DNA of 64,000 nucleotides from Phormidium tenue FACHB-1052 (GCF_014696675.1 NZ_JACJQN010000019.1:60466-124465), one strand, 5' to 3'; positions 43,353 through 53,255 are shown, counted from the stretch's first letter. Made by a program: numbers and translations. The notes: generated from the letters alone by a model not told the origin.

Positions 43353-45221
43353 ATGCCTGTTAAAAAAGACCCTCAGCCGCCGCGATCGCGGCAAATTGTC
43401 AATATCGTGCTCTGGGCCGCCACTGGCCTGCTGCTGCTCAACATTGTGTTCTCTAGCGTGTTTGGCAGCCAAACCGCCCGCGAACCCTACAGCATGTTCA
43501 TCCACCGCATCGACGAGCAGGAGGTGGTGCGGGCCTCGGTGGGCCAAAACGAAATTCGCTACCAGGTCAAAGACCCGACCACGGGCGAACCCGGCGATGT
43601 GTATACCACTACCCCCATTTTTGACCTGCAACTGCCCCAGCGGCTCGAAGACAACGGGGTTGAGTTTGCCGCTGTGCCGCCGCCCAAGGGCCAGTGGTTT
43701 GGCAGTCTGCTGAGCTGGGTGATTCCGCCGCTGATTTTCATTGGCGTGTGGCGGTTCTTTCTGGCTCGCGGTGCCGGTGGTCCCCAGGGGGCGCTTTCCA
43801 TTGGCAAAAGCAAGGCTAAGGTCTATGTAGAGGGCGACGCTGGCAAAATTACCTTTGACGATGTGGCCGGGGTCGAAGAAGCCAAAACCGAACTGGTAGA
43901 AGTGGTCGATTTCCTCAAAACTCCCAAACGCTTTACCGATCTGGGGGCCAAAATTCCCAAGGGCGTGCTGCTGGTTGGCCCACCGGGAACAGGCAAAACT
44001 CTGATGGCCAAGGCTGTGGCGGGTGAGGCAGGAGTACCATTTTTCAGCATCTCCGGTTCAGAATTTGTCGAGCTGTTTGTCGGCGTGGGCTCTTCTCGGG
44101 TGCGCGACTTGTTTGAGCAGGCCAAAAAGCAGTCGCCCTGCATCATCTTTATTGATGAGTTAGATGCGATCGGTAAATCGCGCTCCAGCAACGGTTTCTA
44201 CGGCGGCAACGACGAGCGCGAGCAGACTCTCAACCAGCTGCTCACCGAAATGGACGGCTTTGATGCAGGCGATACTACGGTGATCGTGCTGGCTGCTACC
44301 AACCGGCCCGAAACCCTCGACCCAGCCCTGCTGCGCCCTGGTCGCTTCGATCGCCAAGTCCTGGTCGATCGCCCCGATCTCAAAGGCCGCGAAGCCATCC
44401 TCAAAATCCACGCTAAGGATGTCAAGCTGGCCGACACCGTCGATCTCAAGACCACCGCCACCCGCACCCCGGGCTTTGCCGGAGCCGATCTGGCCAACCT
44501 GGTTAACGAAGCCGCTCTGCTGGCCGCTCGCCGCAACAGCACCGTAGTCGAGCAAGAAGACTTTGCCGAGGCGATCGAGCGCGTCGTGGCCGGTCTAGAG
44601 AAAAAGAGCCGCGTGCTCAACGACAAAGAAAAGAAAATTGTCGCCTACCACGAAGTCGGCCACGCCCTGGTCGGCGCGATGATGCCCGGCACCGACGAGG
44701 TCGAAAAAATCTCCATCGTGCCGCGCGGGATGGCCGCCCTGGGCTATACCCTGCAACTGCCCACCGAAGACCGCTTCCTGCGCGATGAGGCGGAGCTAAA
44801 GGGACAAATTGCTACCCTGCTGGGTGGGCGATCGGCTGAAGAAATCATCTTCGGCAGCATCACCACCGGAGCCTCTAACGACCTCCAGCGGGCTACCGAC
44901 CTGGCCGAGCAGATGGTCACCACCTACGGCATGAGCCAGGTGCTCGGCCCCCTCGCCTACGATCGCGCCCAGCGCAATGCCTTTCTCGACGGCGGCATGC
45001 CCAACGCCCGCCGCCCCATCAGCGAAGAAACCGCTAAGGCGATCGATGAAGAGGTGAAGGCGATCGTCGAAGAAGGCCACCAGCGCGCCCTCGACATTCT
45101 CAAGCAAAACCGCGAGCTGCTCGAAACCCTGGCTCAGCAATTGCTAGAGGCCGAGGTGATCGAAGGCCCCCCCCTGCGCGAACAACTCAAGCAGGTGCAA
45201 GAACCCCATACGGTGGGTTAA
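43353..45221 (+). CDS. ftsH: ATP-dependent zinc metalloprotease FtsH
   Basis: A 622-residue membrane-bound AAA+ protease. Two membrane helices (about 15-35 and 120-140) flank a periplasmic/lumenal segment. The AAA domain has Walker A GPPGTGKT (about 209-216), Walker [12 protein letters not shown] and the second region of homology with [12 protein letters not shown]. The zinc site HEVGH (about 433-437) is intact and the C-terminal third zinc ligand lies in [12 protein letters not shown]. Cyanobacterial FtsH hexamers degrade damaged D1 of photosystem II or act in the plasma membrane; which paralogue this is cannot be said from memory. ATG at 43353 gives the family length. A 23-bp perfect hairpin follows the stop. 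Confidence 0.97.
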   Translation: MPVKKDPQPPRSRQIVNIVLWAATGLLLLNIVFSSVFGSQTAREPYSMFIHRIDEQEVVRASVGQNEIRYQVKDPTTGEPGDVYTTTPIFDLQLPQRLEDNGVEFAAVPPPKGQWFGSLLSWVIPPLIFIGVWRFFLARGAGGPQGALSIGKSKAKVYVEGDAGKITFDDVAGVEEAKTELVEVVDFLKTPKRFTDLGAKIPKGVLLVGPPGTGKTLMAKAVAGEAGVPFFSISGSEFVELFVGVGSSRVRDLFEQAKKQSPCIIFIDELDAIGKSRSSNGFYGGNDEREQTLNQLLTEMDGFDAGDTTVIVLAATNRPETLDPALLRPGRFDRQVLVDRPDLKGREAILKIHAKDVKLADTVDLKTTATRTPGFAGADLANLVNEAALLAARRNSTVVEQEDFAEAIERVVAGLEKKSRVLNDKEKKIVAYHEVGHALVGAMMPGTDEVEKISIVPRGMAALGYTLQLPTEDRFLRDEAELKGQIATLLGGRSAEEIIFGSITTGASNDLQRATDLAEQMVTTYGMSQVLGPLAYDRAQRNAFLDGGMPNARRPISEETAKAIDEEVKAIVEEGHQRALDILKQNRELLETLAQQLLEAEVIEGPPLREQLKQVQEPHTVG

Positions 45222-45235
45222 GGGCTACTGAATAG

Positions 45236-45288
45236 TTAACGACGATTGCCTCAGCCTGGCTTGCACAGGCTGAGGCAATCGTCGTTAA
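45236..45288. terminator. 23-bp perfect hairpin after ftsH, no U-tract
   Basis: The arm TTAACGACGATTGCCTCAGC... (45236-45258) and its exact reverse complement (45266-45288) enclose the 7-nt loop GCTTGCA, 14 nt after the ftsH stop. No T-run follows. It probably terminates transcription or protects the ftsH mRNA 3' end and insulates the Rieske gene. Confidence 0.75.
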
Positions 45289-45395
45289 GACATAGCCGCA
45301 AGACGTACTCTGAACTGGCCCAAGCTAAATCTTCGCCACTACCAAGCCTCTGCTACAGTATTAATCGCCTCAATCCCTAACTCTTCAGAAAACCT

Positions 45396-46448
45396 GTGGT
45401 TGCCGTTAACGACATCTACCTGCTGCGCAACATCTGGTACCACGCCATGCCCAGCCATGAGCTGAAGGCAGGCAAGATGGTGGCCAAAACCCTGCTCAAC
45501 GAGCCGATTTTGTTTGGCCGTACCGACCAGGGCAAAGCCTTTGCTATTCGGGACATTTGCCCCCACCGGGCGGTGCCCCTAAGCTGTGGTCGCTTTGACG
45601 GCACCGAGGTCGAGTGCTGCTACCACGGCTGGCGCTTTAACGAAAACGGCCAGTGCACCGAAATTCCATCGCTGCTGCCCGAGCAGCAGATGGATTTGAG
45701 TCGGTTTGATGTCAACCGCTACGAGGTCAAAGAGGTGCAGGGCAACCTGTGGGTCTATGTGAGCGATCGCGCCAACCCCCAGCCCCCTCGTTTCGACGTG
45801 CCGCGCGTACCGGGTTTTGGCGACGATGTGCGCCCCAAGGTCACCTACACTATGCGCTTTCCCTGCTACATCGACCATGCTGTGGTGGGGCTGATGGATC
45901 CGGCCCATTCCCCCTTTGTGCATCGCTCGTGGTGGTGGCGCGGAGCAACCTTGAATGACGAAATCAAGTGGTTCGACCCCTCCACCTACGGCTTCACCAT
46001 GCGCAAACACCGCATGGGTGACAACATGGGCTATGGCTACTGGCTAATTGGCGGCGTGCCCGACAACGAAATTATCTTTTACCTGCCCGGTGTACGCACC
46101 GAAGAAACGACGACCGCCAAGCACCGCGTGGTGAACCTAACCACGGTAACGCCCCTCACTGACGACCAAACCGACGTCACCTTTGAGCTGTACTGGGATT
46201 TGCCCTGGGGCGCTCTGCTCAAGCCAATTTTGCCCCTGATGATTCGCTCATTTTTGGGCCAAGACCGCGACGTGGTGATCAAGCAGCAGGAGGGGCTCAA
46301 GCACGAAACAGTGCTGCGGCTGATCAAAGACTCTGACACCCTAGCCCGGTGGTACTACCAGCTCAAAAAAGAGTTCCAGCGCTCCCAGGCTGAAGCTCGC
46401 GAATTTGTTACCCCCGTCAAGACTCAGCTACTCAAGTGGCGGGCCTGA
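45396..46448 (+). CDS. Rieske [2Fe-2S] oxygenase, alpha-subunit type
   Basis: A 350-residue ring- or alkyl-hydroxylating/demethylating oxygenase. The Rieske centre is CPHR at about residue 53 and CYHGW about 18 residues later. The mononuclear iron site is seen in GLMDPAHSPFVH (His, His) and a downstream Asp. The family includes vanillate demethylase- and pheophorbide oxygenase-like enzymes. No reductase or ferredoxin gene is adjacent, so it must use cellular ferredoxin. GTG at 45396 is the chosen start. No clear targeting signal is present. The substrate is unknown. Confidence 0.9.
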   Translation: MVAVNDIYLLRNIWYHAMPSHELKAGKMVAKTLLNEPILFGRTDQGKAFAIRDICPHRAVPLSCGRFDGTEVECCYHGWRFNENGQCTEIPSLLPEQQMDLSRFDVNRYEVKEVQGNLWVYVSDRANPQPPRFDVPRVPGFGDDVRPKVTYTMRFPCYIDHAVVGLMDPAHSPFVHRSWWWRGATLNDEIKWFDPSTYGFTMRKHRMGDNMGYGYWLIGGVPDNEIIFYLPGVRTEETTTAKHRVVNLTTVTPLTDDQTDVTFELYWDLPWGALLKPILPLMIRSFLGQDRDVVIKQQEGLKHETVLRLIKDSDTLARWYYQLKKEFQRSQAEAREFVTPVKTQLLKWRA

Positions 46449-46600
46449 TTGGGTTTGGTTATGCCTTAGGTTTGACCTACTGAATTGGGTTATTTCTGAA
46501 GGCGATCGTCGTCCAGCCACCCCATGGCATCACAAAAGTCTGGGTCAAGGATTGTTGGACTCACAGCTCCCATTCAGCCCTAAACCTGGCCATCCTTTCC

Positions 46601-47668
46601 CTAGGGAAGCGCGGCTACGACCTCAGAGCGCCAAGCTTGGGGAACCCCCGGCGCTAGAATCGTCGCCTGATAGGGAATTAGCCCAACCTGAGCACCCCCT
46701 AGGCACTGAGCCGCAGCGTAGGAGAGATCGAGGGAGCGATCGCCGATGTAGGGGCCGCGATCGTTGATCCGCACGACCACGCTCTTGCCGTTGAGCTGGT
46801 TGCGCACCTTGAGGTAGGTGCCAAAGGGTAAGGTCTTGTGGGCCGCCGTCAGGTCGTTTTGGTTAAAAATTTCACCCGTGGCCGTCTGCCGCCCATGAAA
46901 GTAAGGCCCATACCAAGACGCTGTGCCGTTAAACGTCTTGCGGGTTTCACCCAGGCCGTGGGCCACCATCTGCACCTGACTGGGCTCGAGGGGAGACCCG
47001 CCAAAGGCTAAGCGCAGGTTGTTGACCCAGGCGATCGCCTGTAGGGCAGTCTGACTAGGATGAGCTGCCTTCGCCGCGCTGGCCTGAGCGGCCCCTGCCT
47101 TAGGCAGCACAAACACGGTTTTGCCATCGACCTGGGCGGCGGCTAAGGCCTCGCTCAACTGAGGGGTCAGCCCGTTGGGGTTGGCCTCTAGTGCAGGCAC
47201 CGCCTGGCGAATCTGGTGAGCGACTTGATCTGCCGCCGGACGAGATGGCACCTGCCCAATCACCACATTCTTAACTCGAATGGTAAACCCTTTAGCTGGG
47301 GCATTAGCGTTTGCCGCAGCCAGCTTGCCACAGGCCGCCGGGGTAGCGGCAACTTGGGTCGCCCCGCTGCCCATATGGGCGTTTGTGCCCTGGCCGACCA
47401 CAGCCACGGCGGCGGTAGCCCTCCAGAGTCGCCAATCTACAGATGCCGCCTGCGGCCAACCCAGCTGAGGCAACAACTGAAGAGGCTTGTGGATGGCAGA
47501 TTGCAGATGCAATGGAGAATAAGGCGTAGCGCTTGGATCTACCGCAGGTGGGCGCTGTGAATGAGCCCCTGCGCTCGAACTAACCGGCAGCGCCAAAAAG
47601 CCAAATGAGCTCAGCGGATTGAAATAATGCGGTAGAAATGCAGCCCAGAAAAGTCCAAATAGCGTCAT
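46601..47668 (-). CDS. RlpA-like septal ring lytic protein (double-psi beta-barrel)
   Basis: A 355-residue exported protein with an N-terminal hydrophobic segment (residues 1-30), a long Ala/Pro/Gln-rich linker region and a C-terminal RlpA domain (about 255-345: [41 protein letters not shown]). RlpA proteins bind and cleave denuded glycan strands or act at the cell surface. The SPOR domain of E. coli RlpA is not seen. The gene is flanked upstream by a long non-coding stretch. Confidence 0.88.
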   Translation of the reverse strand: MTLFGLFWAAFLPHYFNPLSSFGFLALPVSSSAGAHSQRPPAVDPSATPYSPLHLQSAIHKPLQLLPQLGWPQAASVDWRLWRATAAVAVVGQGTNAHMGSGATQVAATPAACGKLAAANANAPAKGFTIRVKNVVIGQVPSRPAADQVAHQIRQAVPALEANPNGLTPQLSEALAAAQVDGKTVFVLPKAGAAQASAAKAAHPSQTALQAIAWVNNLRLAFGGSPLEPSQVQMVAHGLGETRKTFNGTASWYGPYFHGRQTATGEIFNQNDLTAAHKTLPFGTYLKVRNQLNGKSVVVRINDRGPYIGDRSLDLSYAAAQCLGGAQVGLIPYQATILAPGVPQAWRSEVVAALP

Positions 47669-48517
47669 TTATGCGTGTGCAGAAAGCGACGCCCTAGCCC
47701 TCACCGGTTTCACCTAATGGTGAAGTCAGCCGCAAGCTTGGGCCACGGGCAAGATAGACAACCGCCTCAGATGTTGCGCTTGCTCAGCAACTAAGGCAAA
47801 AAACTGGATTTTTAAGGCATAAAACGACTATTCGCAAGGTTGCGACTAGTTTTTTCAGCCTATCACTTAAAATTTGTATCTGCAATCACACACCGCTCGC
47901 GCTCTTTAGGCTGAGCAAAAATCTCACTGCGGGTAGAGAACTATTTCTTCCCAAAGACAGTGGCACAATCTGACGCTCAGGCCAACAAGTAGTAGAAATT
48001 TCCGCGATCGCCGCCAAGCCTGGACAGCGCAGCTTAATGCAGTTGGGAAAATGCCCCTATGGGGCGATCGCCCCAATGCTCACCTCAAAGCGTTGCCGAC
48101 AATCAGCTAGTAACGGCCCAAAGTGGCTTCCAAAAGTAGCAGCCCCGTCAAAATGACACCAACAGAGGGAGTCAGACGAGGCTGGAGACGCAGTTAGGAG
48201 GTATCTTGCGTTCAGCATATCTGTGGAATGGCTGAGTAGGGTCTTCCCTTAACAAGTTTTTAAGGCTTTCGGTGGAGCGATCGCCAGCAAACGCAGACCA
48301 CCGGCTCCCCTGCCTCAATTTAGCGGCTGAGCCAGCTCAGGCTGACCGAGCTTTACCGCTCCATAAAGCTTCAGTAAAAGCCCAATCTTTCAAGTATCGA
48401 ATATAACCTCAGCCGTGAAGAATCACACTATGCCCCCGCAGTGTGCAAGTTCGTTAAACCGAGCCTTTGCCAGCGGCAGGGCAGGGGTTCTGTCACTAAT
48501 CCAGGGTCGTTCTAGCT
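47669..48517. other. Long intergenic region (849 bp) with RNA-like hairpins, no CDS
   Basis: No open frame has coding character. Hairpins lie at 47709-47724 (TTCACC/GGTGAA), 47773-47791 (GTTGC/GCAAC) and a terminator-like stem at 47827-47855. The rest (47900-48500) is mixed and includes an extended HIP1 palindrome GGGGCGATCGCCCC near 48062. It probably also holds promoters for rlpA and the CHASE2 unit. Confidence 0.45.
47827..47855 (+). terminator. Free-standing intrinsic terminator in the intergenic region
   Basis: The stem ACTA-T-TCGCA / TGCGA-C-TAGT (9 bp, one mismatch, loop AGGT) is followed by TTTTTT on the plus strand and by a weaker T4 on the minus strand. No plus-strand gene ends within 1.3 kb upstream, which implies a short non-coding transcript of about 150 nt or less ending here. 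Confidence 0.55.
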
Positions 48518-48724
48518 ATGAAGGCAACGCTGATTCGAGTCTTTATTTGGCCCAGTGGTGCCGCGCTACTGGTGGGGTTCAGCATGTTAAGTTTGCTACT
48601 TCTGCACTGGCCCCACTCTGAGGCTGAGCAGCAGGCCAGCGGCAACCGCGACGAGTTTCCGGGCCAGCGGCGGGGGGGCGGCACCCACTGGGTTAACGGC
48701 CAACACAATGACACTATGGCTTAA
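48518..48724 (+). CDS. Small single-helix membrane protein, unknown
   Basis: A 68-residue protein with one hydrophobic helix (about 8-30) and a polar tail ending GQRRGGGTHWVNGQHND. The Gly-rich RRGGGT pattern recurs in small cyanobacterial proteins next to CHASE2 genes, as far as I recall. ATG at 48518 has only a weak binding site. It lies 160 bp before the CHASE2-GGDEF-EAL gene on the same strand. Confidence 0.5.
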   Translation: MKATLIRVFIWPSGAALLVGFSMLSLLLLHWPHSEAEQQASGNRDEFPGQRRGGGTHWVNGQHNDTMA

Positions 48725-48883
48725 AGGCTGTGGCCTAGCAGGCTAACGATTCTCCAGGGGCGCAGGGGCAAGCTGGTTGCCAACCATTTCCGGATAGCGC
48801 TGTTATTCCCTGTATATCTCTGTATTCAGGGAATTGCGAGTCAATGCCTGCCATTGCCACTCCTACCATTGCCGGTTTAATCC

Positions 48884-51442
48884 ATGGTGCATTTTCGGGT
48901 CTGGCCGTCTAGGCAGCAGCTCCAACAGTGGGCCTCCCGTTTTGATCAGCCCATCAATTTTGGCAGCCGAGCGGTGTTGGTTTCTGGCTTGCTCGCCCTG
49001 ACGCTAGTGTCTGCGGGCAAGCGGCTACAGCTATTTGAATCCCTCGAAACCTCTAGCTTTGACCTGCTCACCCGGCTGCTGATTCAGCAGGCTCCAGACC
49101 CCCGGCTGCTGATTGTAGAGGTGACCGAGGCCGATCTAGAAGCCTACGGTTGGCCCCTGTCTGATCAGGTGGTAGCCAATATTATTGCCGAAGTGCAGCG
49201 CCACGAGCCGGCGGTAATAGGGCTCGATCTGTACCGCAACACCCCCCAGGACGTGCCAGGTCAGGCAGCCCTGGCCCAAGCCTTTACCGATTCTTCAAAC
49301 GTAATCGGCATCTTTAATGTGGGCCAGCAGACAAACGGCGTTGAGGTACCCGCTCCAGCCACCTGGCCCGCCGATCAGGTGGGGTTTAACGACTTTGTCA
49401 TTGACCCCGACGGCGTGCTGCGCCGCAACCTGCTGTACGTAGCTATCCCCAATAATCCCGCTTACTCGTTTCCGCTGCGGGTGGTGCTGGCCTACCACAC
49501 CGATTTAGCGTTTCAAGTCGATCGAGACAACGATCTGCTGCGCGTTGGGGAAGCTGAGTTTCCGGCCCTGTTAGCTAAGGATGGTGGCTACGCCAACATC
49601 GACGACCGGGGCTTTCAGGTGCTGATGAAGTATCGCACTCCCTACGAACCGGCGCCCACGTTAACTATTACCCAGGTGCTAGCCGGGGCCGTGCCCCCCG
49701 ACTGGGTGCGAGGCAAGATTGTATTGATTGGCTCCACCGCCTCCAGCCTGAAGGACGAGTTTTATACCCCCTTTAGTCACGAGCATGAAGCCCAGTTTGT
49801 GATGGCGGGGGTTGAGGTGCATGCCCAAAGCATTAGCCAGCTGCTCGATGCGATCGCAGGCGAACCCGCTCTCTACCGTTTTTTGCCCCAGTGGGGCGAA
49901 TTTGTCTGGCTGCTGGGCTGTACCCTAGCCGCCGGGGTCATGGGCTGGCAGGTGCGCCGCCCCCCCCTGCTGCTATTGCTCAGCGGGGGGATGGTGTTGA
50001 CCATTCGGGGGCTGAGCGGCCTGGCCCTGGCCAACCTGCTGTGGATTCCGACAGTAGAACCTGTGGCGGCGTTTTTGCTGGCCCTGGGGCTGGTGCTGAC
50101 GCAAAAGGTGCTGTACCGCAGCAGCTACGACCAGCTCACCCTGCTGCCGGGGCGAGACATGTTTGTGCTGCAAGTGCAGCGGGCACTCTGCCAAAAACCC
50201 GCTACGGCGGTGACGGTGGTGTTTCTCGACATCGATCGCTTTAAGCTGATCAACCAGTCTTTTGGGCATATTGTGGGCGATCGCGTGCTGCAAACCCTGG
50301 CTCAGCGGCTGCAAAAGTTTTTGCCCCCGTCGGCTCAACTGTCGCGGGTGGGGGGCGATGAGTTTGCCTTTCTGCTGCCGGTGCACGACCAGCCCACCGT
50401 AGACGAGTGGTTAAACCGTTTGCAAACCGAACTGTCAGAGCCATTTTCGCTCACGCGGCGGCGGCTCTCGGTAACCAGCTCGATGGGGGTGGCCATGGCC
50501 CACGGCGAACATCCCCCCAGCCCCCAAGACCTGCTGCGCGACGCCCACACCGCCATGTACCGGGCCAAGGCTCTGAATGAATACCGCTACGAAGTGTTCG
50601 CCAGCACCATGCACGAAGAGGCCGTGCGCCGCCTAGAGCTAGAGAGCCACCTGCTCAGCGCCTTTGAAAACAACGAGTTTTTGCTCCACTACCAACCGAT
50701 TGTCTGTTTGCAAAGCGGGCGCATTGCGGGCTTTGAGGCGCTGGTGCGGTGGTACCGCCCGGAGGAGGGCTTCGTGTCGCCGGGGCAGTTTATTCAGGTC
50801 ACCGAAGAGACCGGGCTGATTGTGCACCTGGGCCAGTGGATCTTTCGGGCCGCCTGCGCCCAGCTCAAAGACTGGCAGCAGCAGTTTCCCGACCATCCCT
50901 TGACCATGAGCATTAACCTATCGCGGCGGCAGTTGCACCAGGTTGACCTAGTGGATCAGTTTGGGGGCTGTCTGCGGGAGCTAAATCTGGCTGGCAAGCA
51001 GGTACAGCTCGAAATTACGGAAAGCATGATCATGCGGGACGTGGATGGGGCGACGGAGCTGATGCACCGGCTCAAGCAGCTGGGGCTGAAGCTGGCGATC
51101 GACGACTTTGGCACCGGCTATTCATCGCTCAGCTACCTGCACCGTTTCCCCACAGACACCCTCAAAATTGACCAGTCGTTTGTTGGCCGGATGGATCAAA
51201 GTGGCGACGATCGCGAGATTGTGCAGACCATTATCGCCCTAGGCCAAAAGCTGAATATGGATTTAGTGGCCGAAGGCATTGAGACCGAAACCCAGCTCAA
51301 TCGACTGCGGGCCATGGGCTGTCGGCGCGGTCAGGGCTACCTGTTTTCTCAGCCCCTGGGCCGTGAGGCGGCGACAGCACTGTTGACTAACCCCTGGCCT
51401 TGGCTCAGGGCCAGCACCCCAGACGAGGCCCAAAAGGCTTGA
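48884..51442 (+). CDS. CHASE2-GGDEF-EAL sensor protein (c-di-GMP metabolism)
   Basis: An 852-residue membrane receptor. After an N-terminal helix (about 28-46) comes an extracytoplasmic CHASE2 domain (about 50-320), then three helices (about 335-405), a GGDEF domain with SRVGGDEFAFLL (about 487-498) and an EAL domain with GFEALVRW, ITESMIMRD and IDDFGTGYSSLSYL. Both activities appear intact. It differs from the protein at 32254-35271 by lacking the PAS domain and FecR partner. ATG at 48884 is the first in frame. Confidence 0.9.
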   Translation: MVHFRVWPSRQQLQQWASRFDQPINFGSRAVLVSGLLALTLVSAGKRLQLFESLETSSFDLLTRLLIQQAPDPRLLIVEVTEADLEAYGWPLSDQVVANIIAEVQRHEPAVIGLDLYRNTPQDVPGQAALAQAFTDSSNVIGIFNVGQQTNGVEVPAPATWPADQVGFNDFVIDPDGVLRRNLLYVAIPNNPAYSFPLRVVLAYHTDLAFQVDRDNDLLRVGEAEFPALLAKDGGYANIDDRGFQVLMKYRTPYEPAPTLTITQVLAGAVPPDWVRGKIVLIGSTASSLKDEFYTPFSHEHEAQFVMAGVEVHAQSISQLLDAIAGEPALYRFLPQWGEFVWLLGCTLAAGVMGWQVRRPPLLLLLSGGMVLTIRGLSGLALANLLWIPTVEPVAAFLLALGLVLTQKVLYRSSYDQLTLLPGRDMFVLQVQRALCQKPATAVTVVFLDIDRFKLINQSFGHIVGDRVLQTLAQRLQKFLPPSAQLSRVGGDEFAFLLPVHDQPTVDEWLNRLQTELSEPFSLTRRRLSVTSSMGVAMAHGEHPPSPQDLLRDAHTAMYRAKALNEYRYEVFASTMHEEAVRRLELESHLLSAFENNEFLLHYQPIVCLQSGRIAGFEALVRWYRPEEGFVSPGQFIQVTEETGLIVHLGQWIFRAACAQLKDWQQQFPDHPLTMSINLSRRQLHQVDLVDQFGGCLRELNLAGKQVQLEITESMIMRDVDGATELMHRLKQLGLKLAIDDFGTGYSSLSYLHRFPTDTLKIDQSFVGRMDQSGDDREIVQTIIALGQKLNMDLVAEGIETETQLNRLRAMGCRRGQGYLFSQPLGREAATALLTNPWPWLRASTPDEAQKA

Positions 51443-51634
51443 AAACAGGCGGTGTTTGGTCATCGTTACATAACACTATGTTTTGTGCAGAAGTAATAGG
51501 ATGTTGGGGTAGGCTTTTGTGCTTCAGGGCACAGTTATAGAGAGCCTTAGTTTTAGAGGTTGGCGGCCAAGCTGCGCTCGTTTGAGAGCTAACACAGTCC
51601 ATGGGCCAACTAGTCTGGGTTGTCGAGATTTAGA

Positions 51635-51670
51635 CCCAGCTGGGCTACCCGCAATTCCTCAAGGAATTGC
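51635..51670. promoter_or_regulatory. Two palindromes upstream of the SSADH-2OGDC operon
   Basis: CCCAGCTGGG (51635-51644) and GCAATTCC-TCAA-GGAATTGC (51651-51670) lie about 100 bp before the SSADH start. They could be operators or leader hairpins. The rest of the 330-bp gap (51443-51772) holds no gene; AGGAGGT (51760-51766) is a near-perfect ribosome binding site for SSADH. Confidence 0.4.
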
Positions 51671-51772
51671 TGCGCCAATCGCGGTAGCATCGCCGCGGTT
51701 AGCGGTAGCCGTGGTGATAGCAACGACCGAGCGCCCTACCGCCGACCTCAGTGACCAACAGGAGGTCAAACC

Positions 51773-53164
51773 ATGCCCATTGCCAGCATTAACCCCGCCA
51801 CCGGAGCGGTGCTCAAGGAGTTTGAGCCCTTGAGCGAGGCCGAAATCGAGCACAAGCTCGCCCTGGCCACCCAAACTTTTACTACCTACCGTCACACATG
51901 CTTTGAGCAGCGCGCTGGGTGGCTGCATCAGGCCGCCCAGGTGCTCGACGACAACAAGGCCGCCTACGCCAAAATCATGGCCCTGGAGATGGGCAAACCC
52001 CTGGCGGGAGCGATCGCCGAAGTCGAAAAGAGCGCCCTGGTCTGCCGCTACTACGCCGACCACGGAGCCGAGTTTTTGGCCGATGAGCCCGTCACCACCG
52101 ACGCCAGCCGCAGCTTTGTGCGCTACCAGCCCCTCGGCCCAGTGCTGGCGGTGATGCCCTGGAACTTTCCGTTTTGGCAGGTGTTTCGCTTTGCCGCCCC
52201 GGCGCTGATGGCGGGTAACGTGGGGCTGCTCAAGCACGCCTCGAATGTGCCCCAGTGCGCCCTGGCGATCGAGGAAGTTTTTCAAAAGGCGGGTCTGCCG
52301 GAGGGCGCGTTTCAGACGCTGCTGATTGGGGGCGATCGCATTGCCCAGCTCGTCACCGACGATCGCATCAAAGCCGCCACCCTCACCGGCAGCGAGCCCG
52401 CCGGAGCCAGCCTGGCCGCCGCCTGCGGTCAGCAGATCAAAAAAACCGTGCTAGAGCTGGGCGGCAGTGATCCGTTTATCGTCATGCCCAGCGCCGATTT
52501 GGAAAGTGCGATCGCCACCGCTGCCACCGCCCGCATGCTCAACACCGGCCAGTCCTGCATTGCCGCCAAGCGGTTTATTGTCCATGAGGCGATCGCCGAG
52601 CGCTTTGAGCAGGGGATGACCGAAAAATTTGCGGCCCTGGTGGTGGGCAATCCTTTAGATGACGGCGTTACCGTTGGCCCCCTGGCCACCCCGGACATCG
52701 CCGCCGAGCTAGAGCAGCAGGTCAACACCTGCCTGGAGTTGGGCGGTACCGCGCTGATCGGCGGCGACGTGGCGGCGCTGAAGGCCCAGCTGCCCGCTGA
52801 CCTGCAAAACGGCAACTGGTTTCCACCCACCATTCTCGCCGCTCTGCCGCCCGGCACCCCCGCCGACCAGGAGGAGTTCTTTGGCCCGGTGGCCCTGGTA
52901 TTTCGCGTCGCCAGTTTGGATGAAGCCATTCACCGCGCCAACGACATTCCCTTTGGCCTGGGGGCCAGTGCCTGGAGCCTGGACCCCGCCGAGCAGGAGC
53001 GATTGATGGCCGAGCTAGAGGCTGGGGCAGTCTTTATTAATGGACTGGTCAAGTCTGACCCCCGCCTGCCCTTTGGCGGCATTAAGCGATCGGGCTACGG
53101 GCGCGAACTGGGCCGCCACGGCATCCACGAATTCGTCAACATCAAAACCGTCTGGGTTAAGTAA
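51773..53164 (+). CDS. Succinic semialdehyde dehydrogenase (TCA shunt)
   Basis: A 463-residue aldehyde dehydrogenase oxidising succinic semialdehyde to succinate. The catalytic Cys is about 262 (TGQSCIAAKRF) and the general-base Glu in KTVLELGGSDPF; the NAD-site segment is LAVMPWNFPFWQVFRF. It lacks the N-terminal 20-30 residues of larger GabD proteins, like the cyanobacterial SSADH. The start is ATG 51773 with a strong AGGAGGT six bases upstream. It is followed by the ThDP decarboxylase, the same pairing as the shunt enzymes described in Synechococcus PCC 7002, in which 2-oxoglutarate goes to succinate without 2-oxoglutarate dehydrogenase. Confidence 0.92.
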   Translation: MPIASINPATGAVLKEFEPLSEAEIEHKLALATQTFTTYRHTCFEQRAGWLHQAAQVLDDNKAAYAKIMALEMGKPLAGAIAEVEKSALVCRYYADHGAEFLADEPVTTDASRSFVRYQPLGPVLAVMPWNFPFWQVFRFAAPALMAGNVGLLKHASNVPQCALAIEEVFQKAGLPEGAFQTLLIGGDRIAQLVTDDRIKAATLTGSEPAGASLAAACGQQIKKTVLELGGSDPFIVMPSADLESAIATAATARMLNTGQSCIAAKRFIVHEAIAERFEQGMTEKFAALVVGNPLDDGVTVGPLATPDIAAELEQQVNTCLELGGTALIGGDVAALKAQLPADLQNGNWFPPTILAALPPGTPADQEEFFGPVALVFRVASLDEAIHRANDIPFGLGASAWSLDPAEQERLMAELEAGAVFINGLVKSDPRLPFGGIKRSGYGRELGRHGIHEFVNIKTVWVK

Positions 53165-53255
53165 CCCCATTCTCCACCCCAGCTCCCCTCCACTTCCCCA
53201 TCTCAAAATTCAAAACTCCCCACCTTCCCCACCCTCTACTCCCCCGAACCACGCT
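53165..53255 (+). repeat. C-rich spacer between SSADH and 2OGDC genes
   Basis: The 91 bp are built of degenerate CCCCAC/CTCCCC units with an A-rich TCAAAATTCAAAACT insert. It is very like the C-rich tract upstream of gatB (22937-23017, minus strand). No ribosome binding site is obvious near the following ATG. Confidence 0.6.

Noticed and set aside
48415..48621. 68-codon frame overlapping the small membrane protein
   Set aside because: Overlaps the better candidate at 48518 in another frame and has no hydrophobic or conserved pattern.
53040..53255. N-terminal extension of the 2-oxoglutarate decarboxylase
   Set aside because: It overlaps the SSADH gene and the C-rich spacer and gives a Pro/Ser-rich low-complexity peptide; the family begins at MNTAELLVQ.
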